Origin: Arenibacter sp040216555
Lineage (GTDB): Bacteria > Bacteroidota > Bacteroidia > Flavobacteriales > Flavobacteriaceae
DNA length: 64,000 nt
Direction: 5' to 3'
Assembly: GCA_040216555.1 (NCBI GenBank)
Contig: JAVJOW010000007.1
Span: forward strand, 19,774-83,773
A model generated the notes under the pieces. It saw only the letters and a list, made by a program, of their open reading frames with translations, was not told where the DNA came from and made no database searches. Below, piece after piece: positions 26,685-34,779 of the stretch; position 1 is the first letter of the stretch; the number at the start of each line of letters is the position of its first letter. The position numbers and the translations under genes were made by a program.

Positions 26685-27713
26685 ATGGGATTCTTTGATT
26701 TCTTAACCGAGGAGATTGCAATAGACTTAGGTACTGCCAACACCCTCATCATTCACAACGACAAAGTGGTGGTAGACAGTCCATCTATTGTTGCCAGGGA
26801 CAGAATAAGTGGAAAAATAATTGCCGTTGGCAAGGAAGCCAATATGATGCAAGGAAAGACCCATGAAAATATAAAGACCATACGTCCCCTGAAGGACGGG
26901 GTTATTGCAGATTTTGATGCCTCTGAAAAGATGATCAATATGTTCATCAAGAACATACCTGCGTTAAAGAAAAAGTGGTTTCCACCGGCATTGAGAATGG
27001 TGATCTGTATCCCTTCGGGAATCACAGAGGTTGAAATGCGTGCCGTTAAGGAGTCCGCTGAGCGTGTTAACGGAAAAGAGGTCTATCTTATTCATGAGCC
27101 AATGGCAGCTGCTATTGGTATCGGCTTGGATATAATGCAACCCAAAGGGAACATGATCGTTGATATAGGTGGTGGTACAACCGAAATTGCAGTAATTGCC
27201 TTGGGCGGAATTGTTTGCGACAAATCGGTCAAGATTGCAGGAGATGTTTTCACAAACGACATTATTTATTACATGCGTACGCAACACAACCTTTATGTTG
27301 GGGAGAGTACCGCAGAGAATATAAAGATCACCATTGGATCCGCTACAGAAGATTTACAGACCCCTCCGGACGAAATGTCCGTTCAAGGTAGAGATCTATT
27401 AACGGGTAAACCAAAACAAGTATCCATTTCGTACCGAGAAATAGCCAAGGCCTTGGATAAATCCATTCTAAGGGTAGAGGATGCCGTTATGGAAACCCTT
27501 TCACAAACACCTCCCGAACTGGCAGCGGATATCTATAATACAGGTATTTATTTAGCTGGTGGTGGATCGATGTTAAGGGGACTTGACAGACGTTTGTCCC
27601 AAAAAACAGATTTGCCGGTATATATAGCGGAAGATCCCCTAAGGGCAGTTGTAAGGGGTACCGGTATTGCTTTAAAAAACTTGGAGCGATATAAGAGTAT
27701 TTTAATTAAATAG
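26685..27713 (+). CDS. mreB: Rod-shape protein MreB
   Basis: MreB is the bacterial actin that guides cell-wall elongation from the inner face of the membrane. The 342-residue product begins MGFFDFLTEEIAIDLGTANTL, combining a short amphipathic helix with the phosphate-1 motif. It has the phosphate-2 motif NMIVDIGGGTTEIAVIALGG and the adenosine site YLAGGGSMLRGLD. It heads the classical order mreB, mreC, mreD, PBP2, rodA, with 119 bp to mreC. Confidence 0.98.
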   Translation: MGFFDFLTEEIAIDLGTANTLIIHNDKVVVDSPSIVARDRISGKIIAVGKEANMMQGKTHENIKTIRPLKDGVIADFDASEKMINMFIKNIPALKKKWFPPALRMVICIPSGITEVEMRAVKESAERVNGKEVYLIHEPMAAAIGIGLDIMQPKGNMIVDIGGGTTEIAVIALGGIVCDKSVKIAGDVFTNDIIYYMRTQHNLYVGESTAENIKITIGSATEDLQTPPDEMSVQGRDLLTGKPKQVSISYREIAKALDKSILRVEDAVMETLSQTPPELAADIYNTGIYLAGGGSMLRGLDRRLSQKTDLPVYIAEDPLRAVVRGTGIALKNLERYKSILIK

Positions 27714-27775
27714 TTTATTTAATACTCTACGACAATCGGCAATATCTTTTTAATAGGTTTCAAATAGCTAACAGG

Positions 27776-27810
27776 CCTTAATTCCTTACTGGGTATTTGC
27801 CCAATTAAGG
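27776..27810 (+). promoter_or_regulatory. Two-step hairpin between mreB and mreC
   Basis: CCTTAATT (27776-27783) pairs with AATTAAGG (27803-27810), and TGGG (27790-27793) pairs with CCCA (27800-27803) inside it, leaving a six-base loop and a bulge on the left. No T-run follows, so it is not a normal terminator. It could set the mreB to mreC message ratio or protect an RNA end. Confidence 0.3.
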
Positions 27811-27832
27811 TTTTACAAAACAATTTAAGTGA

Positions 27833-28654
27833 ATGCGGCAGATTATCAACTTTATATTAAGATATAAAAATTTCTTGCTCTATCTTTTTCTGTTGATTAT
27901 ATCCTTGGCGCTTACCGTACAATCCCATTCCTATCACCGTTCCAAATACTTTAATTCCTCGAACTGGCTAACAGGAAATATCTATGAGACCACGAGCAAT
28001 ATAACCACCTATTTTGGTCTAGATGAGGAAAACAAAAAATTAGTAGAGGAAAATAAACGATTGCGGAACCTTCTTTTTAACCAAAAAAAGGAAGATTCCA
28101 TGCAATTGGACACGACCAATATTACCTACAGGGTATTAGCTTCCCAAGTAATCAAGAACAGTTATAGCCTGCCTAGAAACTATATTACGATCAAGAAAGG
28201 AAGTACAGATGGTATAAAACCCGATATGGGCGTTATAACTGCCAATGGGATCCTTGGAATAGTAGAAAATACATCCAAAAATTTTGCTACGGTACAGAGC
28301 ATTCTGAACACCAAATCCAGGATCAACGCAAAAATCAAGAACACCAACCATTACGGTTCATTGGTTTGGGACACGAAGGACTATAACACCGTACAACTGG
28401 CCGACGTTGAAAGATTGGTACCTATAAAAATCGGGGACACCATAGTTACTGGTGCCAGTTCCAGCATCTTTCCGGAAAATATTCCTATAGGGATCATCAA
28501 AAATTTTGATCTGAACAATTCCCAAAGCTCATATAGTATAGACATTAAGCTCTTTAACAACATGGCCGCAGTTAGGAGCATTTACATCATAGAAAATGTA
28601 CAACGGGAGGAAATAATAGAATTAGAAGCCAAGACCAATAATGATTCGCAATAG
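27833..28654 (+). CDS. mreC: Rod-shape-determining protein MreC
   Basis: MreC is the periplasmic regulator of the elongasome that binds and activates PBP2. The 273-residue product has an N-terminal membrane helix (about 12-31, FLLYLFLLIISLALTV) and a coiled-coil segment (about 60-92, DEENKKLVEENKRLRNLLF). The C-terminal beta domain includes RNYITIKKGSTDGIKPDMGV and NGILGIVENTSKNFATVQSI, the hallmark MreC motif region. It overlaps mreD by 14 bp. Confidence 0.96.
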   Translation: MRQIINFILRYKNFLLYLFLLIISLALTVQSHSYHRSKYFNSSNWLTGNIYETTSNITTYFGLDEENKKLVEENKRLRNLLFNQKKEDSMQLDTTNITYRVLASQVIKNSYSLPRNYITIKKGSTDGIKPDMGVITANGILGIVENTSKNFATVQSILNTKSRINAKIKNTNHYGSLVWDTKDYNTVQLADVERLVPIKIGDTIVTGASSSIFPENIPIGIIKNFDLNNSQSSYSIDIKLFNNMAAVRSIYIIENVQREEIIELEAKTNNDSQ

Positions 28655-29150
28655 CTACTTTATTAACATAATTAGATTTGTACTATTAATTTTGGTGCAG
28701 GTATTGGTTTTTAATAAGCTCAATTTTTTTGGATATATAAATCCAATGGTGTATATTCTATTTCTCTATTGGTATCCCATTAAGGAAAAAAGACAATTGT
28801 TTCTACTGTTAAGTTTTCTCCTTGGTTTCTTAATAGATTTATTTTCGGACACCGTTGCTATTCATGCAGCAGCCACCGTTACCATTGCCTATTTAAGACC
28901 AACTATAATGCGCTTTTGCTTTGGGGTGAATTATGAATTTCAAAATTTTAAACTAACCAACACCACTAGGGCACAACAAATTACATTTTTAACGTTATTA
29001 ATTATTATACACCATTTAGTTTTCTTTACCCTAGAAATTTTCAGTTTTGAAAATACACTGTTAATTTTGCAGAAAGTTTTAACTATCAGTATAGCCACCT
29101 TAATATTGTGCTTATTATTAAGTTCCCTTTTTAGTGTTAAAAAAGAATGA
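28641..29150 (+). CDS. mreD: Rod-shape-determining protein MreD
   Basis: The 169-residue product is almost entirely hydrophobic, with about five membrane helices, as expected for MreD in the elongasome. Family similarity is weak at sequence level, so the identity rests on topology, size and position between mreC (14-bp overlap) and the PBP2 gene (4-bp ATGA overlap). The segment FLIDLFSDTVAIHAAATVTIAYLRP is the typical conserved part. Confidence 0.92.
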   Translation: MIRNSYFINIIRFVLLILVQVLVFNKLNFFGYINPMVYILFLYWYPIKEKRQLFLLLSFLLGFLIDLFSDTVAIHAAATVTIAYLRPTIMRFCFGVNYEFQNFKLTNTTRAQQITFLTLLIIIHHLVFFTLEIFSFENTLLILQKVLTISIATLILCLLLSSLFSVKKE

Positions 29151-31015
29151 GAAAAATCCTATTATCCTCCATTATATTATTGGTCGGAATAACATTTATC
29201 GGCAGATTGTCCTATTTACAGATATTTAGTTTTTCCCCGAATCAAATATTGGAAGATCCGGCTATAAAAGCAGTTTATGATTATCCGGAAAGGGGTTATA
29301 TATATGATAGAAATGGGGAACTTCTGGTAGCAAACCAACCTGCCTATGACGTTATGGTTATTCCAAGGGAGGTAAAACCATTGGACACCCTTGAATTTTG
29401 CAACCTATTGGGAATTGACAAGGACAGGTTTGTGTCCCAATTAAAGAAAGCTAGGGTCTATTCCCCTAGACTTCCCTCTGTTTTGGTACCTCAGCTATCC
29501 AAAGAGGACTACGGAAGGCTTCAGGAAAAAATGCGCAGATTTGAAGGGTTCTATATTCAAAAAAGATCACTACGATACTACGATACCAACAGTGGCGCCA
29601 ACGTTTTGGGATACATCAGCGAAGTTAACGAATGGGATCTGGAAAGAAACCCATCCTACGCTGCGGGAGAATTAAAGGGAACTACCGGTATTGAAAAAGA
29701 ATACGAGACCATTCTAAGAGGTCGAAAAGGCGTAAAACATATCCAAAAAGACCGATTTAACAGGGATATTGGCCCATATAAGTCTGGATCCTTGGACACT
29801 CTTCCCGAACAGGGGAAACAAATTACCGTCACCATAGATAAAATTCTTCAGGAATACGGGGAAAAGTTGATGACAGGAAAACATGGGGGAATAGTAGCTT
29901 TAGAACCGGCCTCCGGTGAGATATTGGCCTTAATTTCAGGTCCAACCTATGACCCAGCCCTATTAGTGGGTAGGGAAAGATCAAGGAATTACAGCAAGTT
30001 ACATTATGACACCATTTCAAAGCCCACCTTTGACCGTTCCATCTTGGCCTCTCAATCCCCTGGATCGCCATTTAAGACCATAAACGCCCTTGTTGCACTT
30101 CAAGAAGGTGCCATTACGCCCGAAACTACTTTTCATTGCTACAACGGTTTCTATGTTGGCAAAAGGAAAAGAGGCTGCCATTGCGGGGGAGGGACACGAA
30201 ATTTAAATTCTGGTATATACCTATCTTGCAATGCCTATTTTGCTGGGGTTTTTCGTAAAATATATGATCAATTTCCAACTTCTGCAGAAGGTATGGATGC
30301 ATGGGAAAAACACGTAAAAAGTTTTGGTCTAGGAACTTTTTTGGGATATGACCTACCCACTGGAAGACCGGGACGAATACCCAACAAGGAATATTACAAT
30401 CGAATTTATGGGGAAAACAGATGGTCCTCTTCCACCATAATATCCAATTCCATAGGACAAGGAGAAGTAGAAGTTACGCCTATTCAACTGGCCAACATGA
30501 CCGCTGCCATTGCCAACAGAGGACATTATTTTACACCGCATGTACTGAAAAAAATTGGCGGTGAACCTATCAGCATCCCAGAATTCACCGAGGCCAAACA
30601 TACCACTATTGATAAAAAACATTTTGAACCGGTTGTACAGGGAATGGCCGAAGTATACAAAAAAGGTACCGCGGCTAGGCTTCAAATAGAGGGAATCGAA
30701 ATTGCCGGTAAAACAGGAACGGTAGAAAACTTCACAAGAATCAATGGGGAACGTACCCAACTAACGGACAACTCTGTTTTTGTTGCCTTTGCACCCGTGG
30801 ACAATCCAAAAATTGCCATTGCGGTTTACATTGAGAACGGATACTTTGGATCTCGTTATGCCGGTCACATTGCCTCCCTAATGATTGAAAAATATTTAAA
30901 AGGCGAAATAACCCGGGTCGACTTGGAAAAAAGAATGCTGGAAAAAACATTGGAAGCAGAATATGCCAAGCCTTATAGCGGAGAACCCTTTAAAATAAAT
31001 GAGCGTGTCTGGTAA
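29147..31015 (+). CDS. mrdA: Penicillin-binding protein 2 (transpeptidase of elongation)
   Basis: PBP2 cross-links peptidoglycan on the outer face of the inner membrane, with RodA as glycosyltransferase partner. The 622-residue product has one N-terminal membrane helix (about 4-22) and the dimerisation domain (YPERGYIYDRNGELLVANQPAYDV). The transpeptidase motifs are SxxK at Ser307-Lys310 (SPFK), SxN at Ser360-Cys-Asn362, and KTG at 522-524. All catalytic motifs are intact. A Cys-rich insert, RGCHCGGGTRN, lies just before the SxN motif. The gene overlaps mreD by 4 bp and rodA by 17 bp, so the row is translationally coupled. Confidence 0.97.
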   Translation: MRKILLSSIILLVGITFIGRLSYLQIFSFSPNQILEDPAIKAVYDYPERGYIYDRNGELLVANQPAYDVMVIPREVKPLDTLEFCNLLGIDKDRFVSQLKKARVYSPRLPSVLVPQLSKEDYGRLQEKMRRFEGFYIQKRSLRYYDTNSGANVLGYISEVNEWDLERNPSYAAGELKGTTGIEKEYETILRGRKGVKHIQKDRFNRDIGPYKSGSLDTLPEQGKQITVTIDKILQEYGEKLMTGKHGGIVALEPASGEILALISGPTYDPALLVGRERSRNYSKLHYDTISKPTFDRSILASQSPGSPFKTINALVALQEGAITPETTFHCYNGFYVGKRKRGCHCGGGTRNLNSGIYLSCNAYFAGVFRKIYDQFPTSAEGMDAWEKHVKSFGLGTFLGYDLPTGRPGRIPNKEYYNRIYGENRWSSSTIISNSIGQGEVEVTPIQLANMTAAIANRGHYFTPHVLKKIGGEPISIPEFTEAKHTTIDKKHFEPVVQGMAEVYKKGTAARLQIEGIEIAGKTGTVENFTRINGERTQLTDNSVFVAFAPVDNPKIAIAVYIENGYFGSRYAGHIASLMIEKYLKGEITRVDLEKRMLEKTLEAEYAKPYSGEPFKINERVW

Positions 31016-32288
31016 AAGTGTCCTTAAGCGCCTGGATTGGTTTAGCGTTCTAATTTACATTTCCCTAGTTTTTATCGGTTGGATAAATATTTATTCCAGC
31101 ACCTTTACCGACGACAACCCGTCCATATTCAATTTTTCCTCATTACATGGAAAACAATTGTTTTTTATAGGAACAAGTGCCGTATCCATTATCATAATCC
31201 TGGCTCTGGAAGCCAATTTCTACGAACGGTTTTCCAGCCTGTTTTACATTATATCCATAGTATTGCTCTTGGGTCTTTTTGTATTTGGCAAGACCATTGC
31301 CGGGGCCACCTCTTGGTACGACCTCGGTTTTTTTAACCTACAACCCTCTGAATTTGCCAAAGTTGCCACCGCACTGGCCCTAGCAAAATATTTAAGTGAT
31401 ATACAGACAGATATAAAGCGGCAAAAGGACCAAATGATTGCCATTTTAATTATTTTGATTCCCGCATTCTTGATCATTCCCCAGCCAGATCCTGGAAGTG
31501 CCCTGGTCTTCTTTGCCTTAATCTTTGTAATTTTTAGGGAAGGTCTTCCCCTATACTATCTTGGAATAGGGTTTATGGTAATTCTAATATTTATTTTAAC
31601 CTTGATGTTCGGTACTATTTGGGTAGGCATAATCCTTGGGCTATTATTAGCCTTGTTCCTCTTGTTAAAAAAGCCTTCTTTCAAGGTACCTATAATACCG
31701 GTTATCCTGATTTATGTGGCTATTGTTCTATTCTCCCTTTCGGTCAATTTTGTTTTTAATTCCGTTTTTGAACAAAGGCATAGGGATCGTTTCAGTCTTT
31801 GGCTTCGATTGGAAAAGGACCCCAAGAAATTGGAAGAAATCCGTAAGGACATAGGCTACAATACCTATCAATCTGAAAAAGCCATTGAATCGGGCGGACT
31901 ATCCGGTAAAGGATTTTTGGAAGGAACACGCACCAAAGGCGATTTTGTCCCCGAACAACATACAGATTACATATTTAGCACCGTTGGCGAGGAATGGGGA
32001 TTTATGGGTACCGCTACAGTTGTCATTCTTTTTACCACCTTGCTATTACGGCTGGTCTACTTATCCGAGCGCCAAAAAAACGACTTTAGCCGTATGTACG
32101 GTTATGGGGTCATCTCCATATTGTTTGTACACTATTTCATAAATATAGGTATGGTTACAGGAGTTCTGCCCACCATTGGAATACCACTGCCCTTTTTTAG
32201 TTATGGAGGTTCAGGTTTATTGTTTTTTACGGCATTATTGTTCATTTTCCTTAAATTGGACGCCAATAGACTAAATGAACTGACTTAA
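30999..32288 (+). CDS. rodA: Peptidoglycan polymerase RodA
   Basis: RodA is the SEDS-family glycosyltransferase of cell elongation. The 429-residue product has about ten membrane helices. Family motifs include GATSWYDLGFFNLQPSEFAK, PQPDPGSALVF (with the catalytic-type Asp), and the late ITGVLP-type segment GMVTGVLPTIGIPLPFFSYGG. It starts inside the end of the PBP2 gene and converges with the endonuclease gene with a 4-bp overlap of stop codons. Confidence 0.97.
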   Translation: MSVSGKSVLKRLDWFSVLIYISLVFIGWINIYSSTFTDDNPSIFNFSSLHGKQLFFIGTSAVSIIIILALEANFYERFSSLFYIISIVLLLGLFVFGKTIAGATSWYDLGFFNLQPSEFAKVATALALAKYLSDIQTDIKRQKDQMIAILIILIPAFLIIPQPDPGSALVFFALIFVIFREGLPLYYLGIGFMVILIFILTLMFGTIWVGIILGLLLALFLLLKKPSFKVPIIPVILIYVAIVLFSLSVNFVFNSVFEQRHRDRFSLWLRLEKDPKKLEEIRKDIGYNTYQSEKAIESGGLSGKGFLEGTRTKGDFVPEQHTDYIFSTVGEEWGFMGTATVVILFTTLLLRLVYLSERQKNDFSRMYGYGVISILFVHYFINIGMVTGVLPTIGIPLPFFSYGGSGLLFFTALLFIFLKLDANRLNELT

Positions 32289-33097
32289 AATTTCCAACCG
32301 CTGGTACTTAATCCGGCCTCCAAAAAATCCTCTTGTTTATCGGGCAAACCGGCAAAGAAATCGATCCCCGTCATTTTTTCAAGGGAATCCACGGAGACCA
32401 CGAATTGATTCAATTTTCTGGTATCTTCCTTGTTGGGAAAAAGAAATCCTATGATCTTTAGATTATCCCCCTGCCCTTTAGCCACGATTTTATAAAAGTA
32501 TTTTGGAACGGCCACATCCTCCTTGCCTATGCTAGGCAAGCTCCCTTCCAAAACCCCCGCAGTTACCACAAATAATGGTCCGTCCTTTCTGGCCCAATAC
32601 CTAATCTGTTGCTCCAACCTATTCCAGGCTCCTGCATTAAAAGCCCTATCCTGAGGAGTAATATTGCTCGTATAGAAAGTTTCATTATAGGCACTTTTAG
32701 AGAATCTACGATCCCCAGCTGGACACAAATGGCCCCTGTCATATCCCGAACCCTTATAGTTCCTCCAATCTGCCGATTTACTGCTCACCATAGGATCCTC
32801 AATAAAAAGTGGTCTTTTCCTATCATCATTGGTTAAATGGGATTTCTCCAAAACATAGGCCACCCACTCCGCCTGCTCATAAGTTTCGTTATAGGATAAG
32901 GCAAAATGGGCGTGCTGCACTATTTCACCAGTGGTGGAACTAGGCCATAACCATTGAGGAATTTCTGTTCTTTGCCCCTCCCCTTCAGGTAAGGAATAAG
33001 AGGCAGGAGTATAAAAATTCTCGAATATCCAAAATAGGAACACACAAACCAACAACAGGGTAGTATAAATTATCCTATTTTTCCTATATTTATTCAT
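32285..33097 (-). CDS. DNA/RNA non-specific endonuclease (NUC1 family)
   Basis: The 270-residue product belongs to the beta-beta-alpha-metal nucleases like Serratia nuclease. The catalytic motif is DRGH in SGYDRGHLCPAGDRRF, with the Asn of the metal site in FYTSNITPQDRAFNAGAWNRLE. An N-terminal hydrophobic segment (about 8-25) is a signal or membrane anchor, so it acts outside the cytoplasm, probably to degrade external or periplasmic nucleic acid. The ATG at 33097 (MNKYRKNRIIY) is preferred over one nine codons upstream. No immunity gene for a toxin-type nuclease is beside it. Confidence 0.9.
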   Translation of the reverse strand: MNKYRKNRIIYTTLLLVCVFLFWIFENFYTPASYSLPEGEGQRTEIPQWLWPSSTTGEIVQHAHFALSYNETYEQAEWVAYVLEKSHLTNDDRKRPLFIEDPMVSSKSADWRNYKGSGYDRGHLCPAGDRRFSKSAYNETFYTSNITPQDRAFNAGAWNRLEQQIRYWARKDGPLFVVTAGVLEGSLPSIGKEDVAVPKYFYKIVAKGQGDNLKIIGFLFPNKEDTRKLNQFVVSVDSLEKMTGIDFFAGLPDKQEDFLEAGLSTSGWKF

Positions 33098-33288
33098 AAT
33101 GTAAATATAGATTAAAACTACCATTTGGGAATTTCCTTAGGTGTAAGTATTGGTCTTTTTGTACGACCAATTTCTAGTACAGAAATGTTGATGGCCAAAT
33201 CGATTTAACACTCCCTATGCCGCCAAAGACATATATTTTATACAATACCGTTTACTACATAAATATTAAAAAAGAAAGGAAAATATAC

Positions 33289-33753
33289 ATGCTTACTTGG
33301 AAAGATATTATTAATTACAGTGTTAAGGGAAACCCATTACCCGATAAAAGAGTGGAAAAAACAGAAGAGGAATGGCGAGAACTACTAACTCCCGAACAAT
33401 TTAGGATTACAAGAAACAAGGGAACCGAAGCACCACATAGCGGTGCGCTATGTAGTAGCCACGAGGCGGGGAAATACAGTTGTATATGTTGCGAAACCCC
33501 CTTATTCGATTCGACCATAAAATTTAATTCGGGCACCGGCTGGCCAAGTTTTACACAGCCCATAAAAGAAAACGCCATTAAGTACCACAAAGACACTTCT
33601 TTTGGTATGCTAAGGGTAGAAGTAATGTGCAATACCTGTGATGCCCATTTGGGACATGTGTTTCCGGACGGACCAGAACCCAGTGGCTTGCGTTATTGTA
33701 TTAATTCAGAATCTATGAAAATAGTTAAAGAAAGGGTATCAGATGAGCAGTAA
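33289..33753 (+). CDS. msrB: Peptide-methionine (R)-S-oxide reductase MsrB
   Basis: MsrB repairs methionine-R-sulfoxide in proteins. The product has 154 residues from the ATG at 33289 (MLTWKDIINY); the upstream 24 codons of the open frame lack family similarity. Two CxxC zinc pairs are seen (CICC in YSCICCETPLF and CNTC in VMCNTCDAHLGHVF). GTGWPSF and the catalytic Cys in GLRYCINSESM are intact. No signal peptide is seen, so it acts in the cytosol. Its last 11 bp overlap msrA, so the two enzymes are made together. Confidence 0.95.
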   Translation: MLTWKDIINYSVKGNPLPDKRVEKTEEEWRELLTPEQFRITRNKGTEAPHSGALCSSHEAGKYSCICCETPLFDSTIKFNSGTGWPSFTQPIKENAIKYHKDTSFGMLRVEVMCNTCDAHLGHVFPDGPEPSGLRYCINSESMKIVKERVSDEQ

Positions 33754-34294
33754 AAAAATAGAAACAGCCACCGTAGGAGGTGGATGCTTTTGGTGCGTAG
33801 AAGCCATTTTCCAGGAAGTCAATGGTGTACAAAAGGTAATTTCAGGATATACTGGTGGAAATGCTCCGGGCAAGCCAACTTATAGGGAGGTTTGTTCCGG
33901 TCTAACAGGACATGCGGAAGTAGTACAAATAACCTATGACGCCAATATCATCTCCTATGAGGACATTTTGGTCATTTTTATGACCACCCATGACCCTACC
34001 ACCTTAAATAGACAGGGAGCAGATGTAGGGACACAATATCGATCTGTAATATACTATCACAATGACACCCAAAAAGAAATTGCCGGGTTGGTCCTTAAGG
34101 AAGTGGCACCATATTACGAGGAGGCCATTGTTACGGAAATAAGTCCTTTGGGAACCTTTTATGAAGCAGAGGAATATCACCAGGATTATTATAGAAACAA
34201 TCAGTCTCAAGGCTACTGCAGCGCCGTTATTTCCCCAAAACTAAGCAAGCTGAGGAAAATGCATGCCGATAAAATTAAAAAGACAAAAGTTTAG
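33743..34294 (+). CDS. msrA: Peptide-methionine (S)-S-oxide reductase MsrA
   Basis: MsrA repairs the S form of methionine sulfoxide. The 183-residue product has the catalytic motif GGGCFWC with Cys15 (and Cys18), followed by VEAIFQEVNGV. Conserved TGHAEVVQITYD, TTHDPTTLNRQGADVGTQYR and AEEYHQDYY segments are present. It overlaps msrB by 11 bp, a variation on the MsrAB fusions found in other bacteria. Confidence 0.97.
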   Translation: MSSKKIETATVGGGCFWCVEAIFQEVNGVQKVISGYTGGNAPGKPTYREVCSGLTGHAEVVQITYDANIISYEDILVIFMTTHDPTTLNRQGADVGTQYRSVIYYHNDTQKEIAGLVLKEVAPYYEEAIVTEISPLGTFYEAEEYHQDYYRNNQSQGYCSAVISPKLSKLRKMHADKIKKTKV

Positions 34295-34306
34295 GAAAAC
34301 CTAACT

Positions 34307-34339
34307 CTTGTAATTGGCTAATTTGTGAATAATTACAAG
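34307..34339. repeat. Inverted repeat after msrA
   Basis: CTTGTAATT (34307-34315) and AATTACAAG (34331-34339) are perfect 9-bp inverted arms around 15 bases. No T-run follows on either strand, so it is a weak terminator at best, or an operator for the following GNAT-selO unit. Confidence 0.4.
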
Positions 34340-34375
34340 GGCATTCTATTAAGCAGATAACTTAAGGCTTATAAT

Positions 34376-34383
34376 TAATTTTG
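34376..34383 (+). promoter_or_regulatory. -7 promoter element of the GNAT-selO unit
   Basis: TAATTTTG matches TAnnTTTG exactly. It lies about 120 bp before the first gene, leaving a long AT-rich leader in which I see no clear structure. Confidence 0.45.
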
Positions 34384-34502
34384 CATATTCCGCATATATC
34401 CGAAACAAGTGGTATTAAAAACCAATTCCGACTTATTTGGAAATATAGCCCATCAAACATTAAAGGGAATAAATAATTCGCAACAACATAAGTACATTTA
34501 AT

Positions 34503-34772
34503 TTGACAGTACAGCACGAAAAAGATAACAATAGATTTACCATGGCTATTAATGGCGAAATTGCCATGGTGGAATACCAGTTGAGGGATGATAAAATGTA
34601 TTTGACCTATTCGGAGGTACCTATAAAATTTAGGGGAAAAGGATATGGTAAGGAACTAGTGGAAAGCACCTTTGACCAATTGACAAAAGAGGGGTATAAG
34701 GCGGTTGCCGTATGCTCCTACATAAAGGCTGTTGCCATGAGAAGTGAAAAATGGAACCCGATAATTGAATAA
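34503..34772 (+). CDS. Small GNAT N-acetyltransferase (YjdJ-like)
   Basis: The 89-residue product is a minimal GNAT domain of the single-domain YjdJ kind. It has the strand AMVEYQLRDDKMYLTYSEVP, the acetyl-CoA loop RGKGYGKEL (about 44-52) and the conserved Cys segment AVCSYIKAVAMR. The substrate is unknown. The start is a TTG: an in-frame TAA lies 33 bases upstream with no ATG between, and the first ATG (13 codons later) would remove the first family strand. It ends 7 bp before the selO ATG, so both are probably co-translated. Confidence 0.82.
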   Translation: MTVQHEKDNNRFTMAINGEIAMVEYQLRDDKMYLTYSEVPIKFRGKGYGKELVESTFDQLTKEGYKAVAVCSYIKAVAMRSEKWNPIIE

Positions 34773-34779
34773 ACACCCT

